Assembly (NCBI RefSeq): GCF_030384665.1
Contig: NC_083673.1
Span: 2,737,501-2,801,500 of the forward strand
Source: Lodderomyces elongisporus
Lineage: Eukaryota > Ascomycota > Pichiomycetes > Serinales > Debaryomycetaceae
Direction of reading: 5' to 3'
Length of the DNA: 64,000 bases
In this document: one piece after another, positions 1 to 9,454 of the stretch
Layout: each line of letters begins with the position of its first letter
How positions within the stretch are numbered: the stretch's first letter is position 1
Notes under the pieces: model-generated
The model's input: only the letters and a program-made list of their open reading frames with translations
Told to the model about the DNA's origin: nothing
The model's database searches: none
Translations under genes and position numbers: made by a program

Positions 1-126
1 CCGGAAAGTTTCAAGACGGCAGAGTTGACAGAGCAAAGATACTACGCACCATACAGAGACCAATTCTTTACTTTGAGAGACAGGTTGTACAGAGGATACG
101 TGTTTGGAGATTGGAATCTCTCGTGA
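1..126 (+). CDS. 3' end of an unrecognised protein-coding gene (partial)
   Basis: Frame 1 is open from the first base of the window and ends at a TGA at 124-126, giving the last 41 residues of a protein whose start lies outside. The tail is rich in aromatic and charged residues (YYAPYRDQFF, YRGYVFGDWNLS), looks like ordinary coding sequence and has no low complexity. I do not recognise the family. It lies tail-to-tail with NOP53, about 210 bp away, with a GA microsatellite between them. Coding status is likely because the reading frame uses normal codons and ends cleanly before the repeat, but function cannot be given. Confidence 0.6.
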   Translation, partial: PESFKTAELTEQRYYAPYRDQFFTLRDRLYRGYVFGDWNLS

Positions 127-233
127 TTTTCAAAGTAATTAAGCGGGTGGAAAATTATCGAGGAAACTTAGAGAATGATTATATCAGGATACACCCTTCA
201 CTTTCTACTCAGAGAATTATCTTCATGTAGATT

Positions 234-235
<2 letters not shown>

Positions 236-267
<32 letters not shown>
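236..267. repeat. (GA)n microsatellite
   Basis: About 16 copies of GA followed by an A-tract, in the spacer between the converging upstream gene and NOP53. It is a simple-sequence repeat with no gene in it. Confidence 0.95.
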
Positions 268-271
<4 letters not shown>

Positions 272-337
272 AAAAAATAAGAGAAAAGCAATTTGAATAC
301 TAGAAACTAAAAATTGAAAAGAATGAAAAATAATCAA

Positions 338-1669
338 CTATTTAAAATCCTTGTAGGTCCATTTCTCAGTGACTTTCTTTGCATATTTCCTCTTCTTATT
401 CACTGGAACTCTGGACTCAATCTTTCCGGAGGATTGCAAATTCAACATTTGGTCGTAAAACAAGTTACCCTCTGGTTTCAAGTTTTTCAAATTGCTGGTC
501 AATTCATCTGAAAGTTTTACTTCCAATGGTGTTTCGATCGGAGTGTACTTGAACAATTTGTTCTTCTTTTCGCTTCGTTGTTTCTTTGAAGGTGGTACAC
601 CATCAGCCTTCTCTTCTTCTTCCTCCTTCTGTTTCTGTAAAATCTCATCAAGTTTAGACAAGTCATGTAACTGCTTCTTGAGCTCCTTGATTTCCTGCTC
701 TAATTGCATTCTTTTCTTATGTCTTGCCTCCTTGTTTCTCTTTGTTTTTGTCTTGATCTTGATCTTATTTGGTTTGTTGATTGATAACGAGTAGTCTTTC
801 TCACTCTCCTCATTAACTTTTCTTTGACCAACCTCTCCTTCTCCTTCTCCTTCTCCCACTCCATTCTCATTCTCATCTTCTTTTCGGTCATTGTATTTGT
901 CATCATCATCCTCATCATCACTGTCATCGTCGTCTGAAACCTCATTATCTTTCAAAGTCACCATCAACTCACGTATCTTTAACCTATGCTCCTCCATAGC
1001 CTGTCTATTCACCTCTAGCTTCTCAACAATCTGATACTCTTGATCAATAAGACTCTTCCATGATTCCAAAGACGGATTATACGACTTACCAGCATGCACA
1101 TGCTTCAACGTCAAATCATTCTTTGAAATTTGAATAGGTTTCTCACGTAATGTTTTCGGCACAGTTGTGGCTCTTGTAACCTCCGCAGTAGATCTATTAT
1201 ATTTTGGAATTTTTGTATCTTTACCGACACTTGGTTGCTCATCCCAGAGATCTTCTCCACCTCCATTGATCAATCCGTCTTCTTCAACTCTCGCCAACGC
1301 AATGTTTTCTTCTCCATATTTCCCGCCTCTCATCTTGATCAATCTCAACATTTCTGTTCTTTGTACACCTTGCACTGTTTTGCCATGAGTCTTTGTTCTC
1401 GTGTTGATTAAAGCAGGTACTTTAGATTTATTCTCCAACACCTCTTTGGATTTCAGTTTCTTCTTTTGCTTTGGAGCTTTCGAAATATGTTGCGGTAATG
1501 GTGTGGTATCAATAACAAAATCATCTTCTTCTTTATGGTCGGGACCATGTACGATTTCTGCATCTCGTTTTTGTTGGAGCGTTGATTCAATATCTTCAAT
1601 ATCGACATTCTTTCTCCATGCCTTCTTACCCTTTCTCGAGGCCTGTTTTCTGGGCTTTACTTCACTCAT
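338..1669 (-). CDS. NOP53: Nop53, 60S ribosome biogenesis factor
   Basis: The 443-residue protein is a clear Nop53 (human GLTSCR2/PICT1) homolog. The N-terminus carries the family signature SRKGKKAWRKN, the middle has HAGKSYNP, and the C-terminus ends with KPEGNL, then SSGKIESRVPV, and finally TEKWTYKDFK. In yeast, Nop53 sits on pre-60S particles and recruits the Mtr4-exosome for 7S pre-rRNA (ITS2) trimming in the nucleolus. An acidic stretch near residues 245-260 and a short Gly-Glu repeat near 270-280 are low-complexity additions; a Lys/Glu-rich coiled-coil segment follows at about 310-350. The start is an ATG at 1667-1669. The downstream neighbour on the same strand is SPO7, 570 bp upstream of this start. 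Identification is firm. Confidence 0.96.
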   Translation of the reverse strand: MSEVKPRKQASRKGKKAWRKNVDIEDIESTLQQKRDAEIVHGPDHKEEDDFVIDTTPLPQHISKAPKQKKKLKSKEVLENKSKVPALINTRTKTHGKTVQGVQRTEMLRLIKMRGGKYGEENIALARVEEDGLINGGGEDLWDEQPSVGKDTKIPKYNRSTAEVTRATTVPKTLREKPIQISKNDLTLKHVHAGKSYNPSLESWKSLIDQEYQIVEKLEVNRQAMEEHRLKIRELMVTLKDNEVSDDDDSDDEDDDDKYNDRKEDENENGVGEGEGEGEVGQRKVNEESEKDYSLSINKPNKIKIKTKTKRNKEARHKKRMQLEQEIKELKKQLHDLSKLDEILQKQKEEEEEKADGVPPSKKQRSEKKNKLFKYTPIETPLEVKLSDELTSNLKNLKPEGNLFYDQMLNLQSSGKIESRVPVNKKRKYAKKVTEKWTYKDFK

Positions 1670-2239
1670 TTGTGCTTATGTGAGTTCTGGAATATAACAG
1701 TGATGTATAATTGCAAAATGTGATGAAAACTGGGGAGTTGGTTTTGAGATGAGGTTTAATGGAACTGATAAACGAGTGTGCACGCACTATTTTTCTTTTT
1801 ATTTTATTTTTATTTTTATTTTATATTTTTATTTTATATTTTTTATTCACTTTTTTTATTCAATTTTTTTTTACAAGAAGAATATTTTGATACAAAAAAG
1901 CAAAAAAAAAAAGGTTCAGAAAAGGTACTAAAAGAAAAGGTCCAACAAATTACAAATTTCCTTGTTAGAATTTGAACAGATTAAAAATAGACAAGCTGCT
2001 TCTTTTAAGGTAAAGAAAATCAGAGAACTTAACATGTTTTTCAACTCACAAAATACGCCACACACTTCACTATTGACTTATACTTAAGTAGGGCATGCAT
2101 GTTGATAAGACGTAGACACATCCTCTCCCCTTTCATTGCTTCTTCCTTCACCCCACCCCCTTCTTCAATTTTAAGTTAGTTTTGCTGCTTGATGTCTATT
2201 ATCAAAAAAAATAATCTAGTTTCAAATAACAGTTTATGA
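1670..2239. other. Intergenic: NOP53 promoter and SPO7 3' region
   Basis: No gene is seen. A strongly T-rich segment at about 1785-1875 probably serves as nucleosome-poor promoter DNA for NOP53, which reads leftward. The short open frames here are made only of Phe/Tyr/Ile-rich translations of this tract. Confidence 0.7.
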
Positions 2240-4111
2240 TTAAAAGTCTCTCGATATTTCAGACTTCAATGGAGAACCAGCTCTATCAAAATCCAAACTA
2301 TGGTTTCTACTCTCTTCTTCGCTCTCCAATTTCGAATTCAATTTCATCAAATTCTGTTCGCTGAGTTTGGATGGCATAGCTTGAGGAGAGATGGAACTTG
2401 ACTTTCTTTTCCGTCTCACTAGTTTACTCTTCTCTTGCTTCTGGTTACCGTTTATAAACGCCAACATATTATTCCGCCTCCGCACTCCCTCATTCACCCA
2501 AAACTCGCTTCTATAAATTTCCCAACCCTCTCTTATATCGATATTAAAAACTCTTGCATTGAGCAAGAGTTTGACATCCGCAACACCAATTCTAGGCTGA
2601 CATTGTGATTGACAAGTGACCAAAAACACCTCAATTTTCGAATCTTTATTCTGTATAGAAGTTGGTGATATAATGTGGAAGATCTTTAGAGCAAACAACA
2701 CAATTGAAAGAGAAATCTCACGTATCTGGTCCGTAACTTTATCAGTGAATGGGGTCTTGATTTTAACCAATCTAACATTTAACTGTCTCAAACCTTTGTT
2801 TGTTAGCGACAAAAATCTCCGTGGAACCACTATGGTCTTTCTATACTCACCAGAAAGATGGTATAGCAACAATGTCATGACGGTTGAAATAAGGAAAAAC
2901 TGTAAAATAATCCTCATGGTACCGGTGGAAGATATCGAACTGTCCAATATATATAAATGGTGGGTCAAAGCTGCAATGATTGAGCATAGAATCGACAAAA
3001 AGATTAAATACTTCCGCCTCATTGCTTTCTGTTGGATGACCTGCTCTCTTAAACTTTCTTCAAGAATCAACAAGTTTCTAAAAACCTTACCAGAAGGTGG
3101 CATTGATGTATAGCCAGTTCCAGGTTTGTCATATGATCTATGCGATTTTTCACTTGGCTCTCTGGATTTCCTTCTAGCTCTCCTCAATCTAGTGGACCCG
3201 CCACTAGGTGTTTCCTCCTCGGAACCAAACAAGCCCTCAGCACCTTTCGATCTCGACTTGGGCCTCAATCTAGAGCTGGATCTGGACCGCTTGGGGGTAG
3301 TTGAGCTTGATGGCCCGTTGCGCTTCTTTGGTGTCTCATCAATTTTAAATGAGGGTTTCAAGTTCAGTCCTGATCCGATTCCGGAATTGAAAGTAGACCC
3401 CGAACTAAAGCTGGAGCCCTTTTCTTTTTTATCTCCATTAGACGACGACGACGACAATGATGATGATGACGATGACGATGACGATGATGTTGTTGTTGTT
3501 GATGATAACTTTGAGCCTTTAATGTCATCACCATCATCGTCAACATTAGTGCCACTTTTGATCTTCAGTACCAAGTCTGTCACGTTTATCTCATATCCTT
3601 CTCCACCTTGATAGCCTTGCTCATTTTCTTCACCTTCCTCTTCTGAGCTTGGGGCTCGTGCAAGAGAGCGCAATTGTTGACCAATATCTCTTTTGGTGTA
3701 TCTGCCATCTTCACTTTGCAAGTCTAGCGAACTTTGAGAACCTAAATCATCAGAATCCGAATACACAACCGACTCATTTTCTGGCGAGGGTGGAGTGATA
3801 ATATTGAGTTTACGGGAATTGTTTATCCGCGGCGATTTTGGCGACACTAGTTCTTCTTGTTTATGCGATCGGCCCCCATTGGTTTGTAATTGCGCAGCCT
3901 CATCCCTTGATGAGTAATTGTCCACAGAACTGGTACTTGAATACAAGTCTTGCGGCTTGTTTTGGTTCCTAGAAATTACCGATTCATGTGACTTGTTAGA
4001 ACTCATATCACCAGACCGTGCTTCTCCATTTTCATTTTCAATTTCAATTTCATGTTCATGTTCATGTTCATAAATTTCTCCACTTCTCTCTGCAATGCGA
4101 TTATTATTCAT
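2240..4111 (-). CDS. SPO7: Spo7, regulatory subunit of the Nem1-Spo7 phosphatase
   Basis: The C-terminal part matches Spo7: the RNLLILEESLREQ motif, two membrane segments around residues 360-410, then a soluble domain with DIREGWEIYRSEFW. Spo7 partners the Nem1 catalytic subunit at the nuclear/ER membrane to dephosphorylate Pah1 (lipin), shifting phosphatidic acid toward triacylglycerol. The open frame extends to a GTG at 4195, but the first ATG is at 4109-4111, giving 623 residues. This is more than twice the size of the S. cerevisiae protein. The extra sequence is an N-terminal low-complexity region with a His-Glu repeat, runs of Ser and Asp, and basic Ser/Arg segments, presumably disordered. 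Divergent from GWT1. The family call is firm; the exact start is fairly sure. Confidence 0.93.
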   Translation of the reverse strand: MNNNRIAERSGEIYEHEHEHEIEIENENGEARSGDMSSNKSHESVISRNQNKPQDLYSSTSSVDNYSSRDEAAQLQTNGGRSHKQEELVSPKSPRINNSRKLNIITPPSPENESVVYSDSDDLGSQSSLDLQSEDGRYTKRDIGQQLRSLARAPSSEEEGEENEQGYQGGEGYEINVTDLVLKIKSGTNVDDDGDDIKGSKLSSTTTTSSSSSSSSSSLSSSSSNGDKKEKGSSFSSGSTFNSGIGSGLNLKPSFKIDETPKKRNGPSSSTTPKRSRSSSRLRPKSRSKGAEGLFGSEEETPSGGSTRLRRARRKSREPSEKSHRSYDKPGTGYTSMPPSGKVFRNLLILEESLREQVIQQKAMRRKYLIFLSILCSIIAALTHHLYILDSSISSTGTMRIILQFFLISTVMTLLLYHLSGEYRKTIVVPRRFLSLTNKGLRQLNVRLVKIKTPFTDKVTDQIREISLSIVLFALKIFHIISPTSIQNKDSKIEVFLVTCQSQCQPRIGVADVKLLLNARVFNIDIREGWEIYRSEFWVNEGVRRRNNMLAFINGNQKQEKSKLVRRKRKSSSISPQAMPSKLSEQNLMKLNSKLESEEESRNHSLDFDRAGSPLKSEISRDF

Positions 4112-4794
4112 CTTTGCTGGAGATAAAGTCTGATTCAATCTCTTCCTGCGCGGGTTCGTCAGCAAATGATCACACAATAAAGTCTCAATATTCACTAGAA
4201 AAGTGCCTATAATATGTGTATGTGTATATATATATATATATAGGTATGTAGATACGTGGGTATATGTATGTTTCTTTTTTTTTTTCTTTCTTTTTTTGCC
4301 TAAAGATTGAATGGGATTATTACAAAGTCTTTAGTTAATAGTTTCATTTTAAATTGGTTGTAAATTTGATAAGTCGCACATACTAAGCTTTTTTCCTCTC
4401 ACTCTTTCTCTTTCTCTTTTTTTATTATCATTATTATTATTACTATTATAATTATTTTGCTTAACTTTTTTTTTTTTCTTTTACCTCCTCTCTTAGGGGC
4501 TATTTGGTCGCGTGCTACCTGTCAACCAGAACAACACAACAAAAAGCAAAACTGAATTGTGAAATCCAAAGGTACAAACAATTTCAACCGACGTACCGAT
4601 ATTCCATTGCAGAAAATTATTTGTTCAGTACCTCTTCTCTCCACATTTAAACACATTTATTACCACTACTATTACCACTACTATCACCATTATTACTATT
4701 AATAATAACTTTTTTTCCGTTCATTTTTCTGCTTACAAGTCAATTGGATTGTTGAAGTCCATTTTCATCTTTGATTATCGGCTCTTACTAAATA
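4112..4794. other. Divergent promoter region of SPO7 and GWT1
   Basis: No gene is seen in 683 bp. It holds a (TA)n microsatellite at about 4226-4242, several C/T-rich tracts and a run of ATT/ACT trinucleotides near 4425-4450 and 4660-4710. It must contain both promoters, as the two flanking genes diverge. Confidence 0.7.
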
Positions 4795-6285
4795 ATGTCC
4801 TCATTGAAACAATTAAAAGAGCAGTTTGTTTCTGATTTACTGGGCGGCTCGATCGAAGAAATATACGTGGTCACTTCTGTTGCATTGACTTCCTACTTGG
4901 CTTACAAGCTTATCAAAGGCTCTACACTACAGCTTCCAATTTTATACGACTTTATCATCAATGTATTAACAATCCTTACTGCAATTACCATTTATAGTGG
5001 TAACCCAGTAACATTGCATTACGCTATTATTATACCTGCAGTGACTATTTTCATTGTTAGCCATTTTATTAGAAACTCGAATCTGAATAAGAGACTGCCG
5101 AAGGGTCAGCGCGAGAGTGACAATAGCGTGGACGATGACAGAGACGATGGCGCCATTGAAGTTACAAATACCGATGTGTTGTTACCAAAAAAGAGCTTTC
5201 TTACTGCTTATAGGTCTCACATGTTGATAATCACCAACTTGTGTATTCTTGCGGTTGATTTCAATGTATTTCCTAGAAGATTTGCTAAAGTTGAAACTTG
5301 GGGCACATCAATGATGGATCTCGGAGTTGGCTCGTTTGTGTTTTCTATGGGGTTGGTCAATTCAAGACAATTAATCAAGAATTACACAGAGTACAAGTTC
5401 AACATCAAGAGCTATTTTAAGATAATTAAAACCAATGCAATAAAAGCATTGCCAGTTTTAGTTCTTGGAATTGTGAGATTTGTCAGCGTGAAGAAGTTGG
5501 AGTATCAAGAGCACGTAACCGAGTATGGCATACATTGGAATTTCTTCATTACTTTGGGGATGTTGCCTATTTTGACAGGAGTGCTAGATCCCTTATTAAA
5601 TCTCGTGCCACGTGTTGCTTTAGCGTTTGTGTTTTCATTACTTAACGAGTATATGCTCAAAAAGACCAATATGTTACTGTTTATCTTGAGCAGTGAAAAC
5701 AGAATGGACAGCTGGGTAACCATGAATAAAGAAGGAATGTACTCTTTGATTGGCTACTTTACTATCTTTTTATTTGGACAGTCATTTGGTTCGTTTGTCC
5801 TAACTTCATATCCAACAAAGAACAATTTGATGCTGATTGGTAAAATAAGAGTAACAAGAAGAACATCTACTAGATTAACAGTGACTACGACACAAGGTTT
5901 GATTATAGCCTCGTTTTTTTACCAAATTGTATTTACCTTGGTAGAGAGTTCAAAGTTCACTACTAGCATTAGTCGAAGACTAGCCAATTTCCCATACATT
6001 CTATGGGTTGTTTCCTACAATTCGACATTGTTGCTAGGATACCATTTGATTGACAAATATATCCCGCATGCGTCGAACAAGGAGTCATTTTTACTCGACA
6101 GTATCAACAACAATGGTTTACTAATTTTCCTTTTGGGTAACCTTCTAACAGGATTAGTGAATATGACCATCAATACTCTTAAGGTGTCAAACACAGTGGC
6201 AGTGGGAGTGTTGATTCTCTATAGCTCTGCATGGACTGCTGTTGCTATTTATTTGAACAGGAGAAAAGTATACATCAAATTATGA
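4795..6285 (+). CDS. GWT1: Gwt1, GPI-anchor inositol acyltransferase
   Basis: The 496-residue protein is a polytopic membrane protein whose sequence from MSSLKQLKEQFVSDLLGGS onward follows the Gwt1/PIG-W family, with about the length of the S. cerevisiae protein (490). It acylates the inositol of GlcN-PI in the ER membrane, an early step in building GPI anchors for cell-wall proteins, and is the known target of the manogepix class of antifungals. At least ten hydrophobic segments are visible, with a short charged loop (about residues 95-125). The conserved loop TYPTKNN-like region appears as SYPTKNNLMLIGK. The ATG at 4795 is the first in frame. CUG codons should be read as Ser. Divergent from SPO7. 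Confidence 0.96.
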   Translation: MSSLKQLKEQFVSDLLGGSIEEIYVVTSVALTSYLAYKLIKGSTLQLPILYDFIINVLTILTAITIYSGNPVTLHYAIIIPAVTIFIVSHFIRNSNLNKRLPKGQRESDNSVDDDRDDGAIEVTNTDVLLPKKSFLTAYRSHMLIITNLCILAVDFNVFPRRFAKVETWGTSMMDLGVGSFVFSMGLVNSRQLIKNYTEYKFNIKSYFKIIKTNAIKALPVLVLGIVRFVSVKKLEYQEHVTEYGIHWNFFITLGMLPILTGVLDPLLNLVPRVALAFVFSLLNEYMLKKTNMLLFILSSENRMDSWVTMNKEGMYSLIGYFTIFLFGQSFGSFVLTSYPTKNNLMLIGKIRVTRRTSTRLTVTTTQGLIIASFFYQIVFTLVESSKFTTSISRRLANFPYILWVVSYNSTLLLGYHLIDKYIPHASNKESFLLDSINNNGLLIFLLGNLLTGLVNMTINTLKVSNTVAVGVLILYSSAWTAVAIYLNRRKVYIKL

Positions 6286-7110
6286 AGCTCATATAGGATT
6301 AAAAGCAAACTTGCAGATAGATGTAGTTGTCTTTTCCCTACAACCATCAAATTCTTTTTAATTGTCTTTTCTTTTTTTTTTTTAAAAAAAAAAATATTTT
6401 CCTGTTTTATTATTATTTTGCTAGTCAAATTTATTGGTGTTCGAATACGTTGGTAAGAATATGCTTCATATTTGTACATATTGTTTTTTTCTCTCTCTAT
6501 CTTCCCTTTTGCTCCTCTATCTTTTTCTCTTTTTCTTTCTCTATCTGCATTTATATATCTATATATATACATGTTCATATATTTGTATATATATGTATAT
6601 ATATATATAGATATATATACATAAATAGATGGATAGATACGTACATTTATACCCGTTACATCCGATATTGCAATTGGTAGAGATCATATTCACTTCATCC
6701 TTGGGAAGTAAATCCCGCGCATTTATGATAGTCACAGTTCGTGTGCACGTGAGGGGCAGGACGAACAAGAGAGACTGTAACTAAGAGAAACGGAGAGAAA
6801 GGGCGAGAGAGAGAGACAGAAAGAGAGAGAAATAATTCTGGAAATGCGGTAACCGGTCTTTTTTTTTTTTTTTAGTTAGACCCAAGGGTCGCATGAACGA
6901 AGGGTACGAACGCATTCACACTTCTTTTAGAACTCTCCACACATCCAAATAGAAACAACAAACAACAAGCTTAACGCTTTCAAGCATCAGTAATTGCTTC
7001 TTGTTTTTTAATTATTTTATTTTTCTTATTTGATTGGTCACTACTTTAATATTATATTCTTACAAGAAGAAAATTAAAAAATTAAAAACAAAGAAAGGAA
7101 AAATCAAACC
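6286..7110. other. Intergenic: GWT1 3' region and KES1 promoter
   Basis: No gene is seen in 825 bp. Contents are a T12-A11 palindrome at 6372-6394 just after GWT1 (possible 3'-end signal), a TA/TATG microsatellite at about 6553-6632, purine-rich GA repeats around 6790-6835, and a CACGTG hexamer at 6746-6751 lying between inverted arms GTTCGT (6737-6742) and ACGAAC (6761-6766), about 350 bp upstream of KES1. Confidence 0.65.
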
Positions 7111-8463
7111 ATGTCTGGAGTCGACAGAACTGAGAATGTCTCACCTACACCTTCAACGTCATCGGCATCGTCGAATGTGTCCGCTGCTGCAAGTTCAGGC
7201 TCATGGACATCTTTTTTGAAGTCAATTGCATCTTTTAATGGAGACTTGTCCTCGTTGACAGCTCCACCTTTTATTTTATCGCCCACGTCTTTGGTTGAAT
7301 ATTCGCAATACTGGGCTGAGCATCCAGATTTGTTGTTGGCTCCCACAAAACTTGTTACAACAGAAGACGCGGGAAAAGATACTATAGAGGCAATGACATT
7401 GAAAAGGATGATTGCTGTAACCAAATGGTTTATTTCTACTTTGAAATCCCAATATTGTTCTAGAAACGAGAGCATGGGAAGTGAAAAGAAGCCATTGAAT
7501 CCATTCTTGGGTGAGGTTTTTGTTGGCAAATGGGAAAACAATGGCAATGACTTGGGCGAGACTTTTCTTTTGAGTGAACAAGTGAGTCACCACCCTCCTG
7601 TTACTGCTTACGCTATCGAGAATTTAAAGAATAAGGTGCTTTTACAAGGATACAATGGAATCACATCGAGCATTTCCACAACATCGATCAATATTAAGCA
7701 ATATGGACATGCGTTATTGGATTACGATGATTTGAAAGAGAGCTATTTGGTCACGTTGCCACCTTTGCACATTGAAGGGTTGATTACTGCTGCCCCCTTT
7801 GTCGAATTGGAAGGCACGTCATACATCCAATCGTCCAATGGATATTTCACAGTTATTGAATATAGCGGCAGGGGATGGGTTTCAGGTAAAAAAAACACAT
7901 TCAAGGCTAGAATATACAGAGATCAAATAGCCAGCTCGTCAAAGGAGAATGCTTTAGTCACCATCAGCGGACAATGGTCGGGCAAGTCGTATATTGGTAA
8001 AGGTAGCTCAACTCCAAGCTCCAAAAACTCCGAACTTTTCTACGACGCAAAGACAGCCAATGCCGAGCACTTGACAGTAAAGCCAATTGAGGATCAAGAA
8101 GATACTGAGTCGAGAAAGGCATGGCAAAAAGTTGCTGAGGCCATTAGAAAGTCAGATTATAATTTAATTCACCAAGAAAAATCATTGATTGAAAACCAAC
8201 AAAGGGAGTTGAGGAAAGAGGAGCGAGAAACTGGGAAGCAATGGCAAACTAGATGGTTCAACCAAGTTGACTACAACAACAAGGGAGAAACTGACACCAA
8301 CTTGACTCAACCGGACGAATTTGTAAACTTGACTAATTTAGCCAATTTATCGATTTACAACGCACCACTGGGCTCTTTGAAGAAATCAAAGTACGATAAC
8401 GGAGATGCTAAGCATTGGAGATTCAGCCCTGAAAAATGGAAAGAGCACCCAATAAATTTATAA
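7111..8463 (+). CDS. KES1: Kes1/Osh4-type oxysterol-binding protein
   Basis: A 450-residue OSBP-related protein of the short, single-domain type (no PH or ankyrin regions), like yeast Osh4/Kes1 (434 residues). Diagnostic segments are [19 protein letters not shown] (the N-terminal lid), [12 protein letters not shown] and the fingerprint EQVSHHPP, whose two His bind the PI4P phosphate. The C-terminus carries the ESRKAW and ELRKEER segments and ends HWRFSPEKW. Such proteins exchange ergosterol for PI4P between ER and Golgi/trans-Golgi membranes and dampen Golgi PI4P signalling. A CUG at 8368-8370 falls where S. cerevisiae has Ser (NAPSG), one of the clues to the genetic code here. A Ser/Thr-rich extension of about 20 residues precedes the lid. 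Confidence 0.96.
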   Translation: MSGVDRTENVSPTPSTSSASSNVSAAASSGSWTSFLKSIASFNGDLSSLTAPPFILSPTSLVEYSQYWAEHPDLLLAPTKLVTTEDAGKDTIEAMTLKRMIAVTKWFISTLKSQYCSRNESMGSEKKPLNPFLGEVFVGKWENNGNDLGETFLLSEQVSHHPPVTAYAIENLKNKVLLQGYNGITSSISTTSINIKQYGHALLDYDDLKESYLVTLPPLHIEGLITAAPFVELEGTSYIQSSNGYFTVIEYSGRGWVSGKKNTFKARIYRDQIASSSKENALVTISGQWSGKSYIGKGSSTPSSKNSELFYDAKTANAEHLTVKPIEDQEDTESRKAWQKVAEAIRKSDYNLIHQEKSLIENQQRELRKEERETGKQWQTRWFNQVDYNNKGETDTNLTQPDEFVNLTNLANLSIYNAPLGSLKKSKYDNGDAKHWRFSPEKWKEHPINL

Positions 8464-9454
8464 AGATTCTTAAGTGGTACTAAAAAACAAGTTTATTACT
8501 ATTGAACCATCCATTGATTTTTGATCCATTGATTTTTGATCTATTGAGTTTTTGAGTTATTCCAATATGTATGTATTTATATACGTATATACATGTACAC
8601 ATATACACATATATTTGGCTCACCACTAATTGAGTTGGTTTTTTGATACGTCGTTGAAACATTTATATATCTATTCTTTTTATATTAAACTTGTAGGATC
8701 CGTTTTCTAGTTTTCTTATTCCAGATTTTTTGTAAACAGTCAATTAACTGGAACAGTGTCATGGGCATACCAAAAGAAAGGCAAAAAAATAATATAAATG
8801 GATTGTAAAATCATATATATAAGTAAAGACCAAAAGATTAAAAAAAAAATGGAAATTGCCAACTATTTTGTTGTGCTATCAGACACTGAATTATGGGGGT
8901 ATTCAGGGGTGGACTTTCTCCCTAATAAGTTTGAGTCGGTTTGTTTTTGTGCAATAATGCATCAAATCAGATGATTAAAATATATCCTTTGTCTTTTCCT
9001 TTCCTTTTATTTCCAAACCTTTTCTTTACTTTGTCTTTTACTTTCCCAACTTTTCAATATCTCAAGAAACTTTGACTATAAATTGTTTTCTTGAGACTCC
9101 TTTTTTTTTCTTATTATCTCAAAAGTCAATTCCTTTTTGTTTATTTACTTATATTTCCTTCTTTCTTTCTTTCTTTCTTTTTTTGCTTTTCTTTAATTCT
9201 TCATCAAATTTCAACCTACTACAAATAAAGAGTGCTTTTATTTTCTTTTCCCAAGATCATCCATATACAGCATAGCTCTATATTTTCAATTCAATTTATT
9301 TTTTTTTTTCCCTTCCTTTTCAATTGAAAGTTTCAAATTGTTTTTGTCAAAGAGATTCATTGTTCTTTGCGGGGTCGTCATCATACTGGTTTACTGCCTA
9401 AAACTGTTTCAATTGATAAAATTATTTTTGTCTAAACACATTCATATTTGTACA
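8464..9454. other. Intergenic: KES1 3' region and OSM1 promoter/leader
   Basis: No independent gene is seen. A 15-bp perfect direct repeat occurs at 8511-8525 and 8526-8540, just after KES1. Pyrimidine-rich promoter DNA lies at about 8990-9210. The last 117 bases (9338-9454) keep the OSM1 frame open and encode a hydrophobic segment without an ATG (see findings). Confidence 0.7.

Noticed and set aside
6553..6632. TATA-rich tracts as TATA boxes
   Set aside because: They are long (TA)n microsatellites, common in every spacer here, so no specific promoter function can be inferred.
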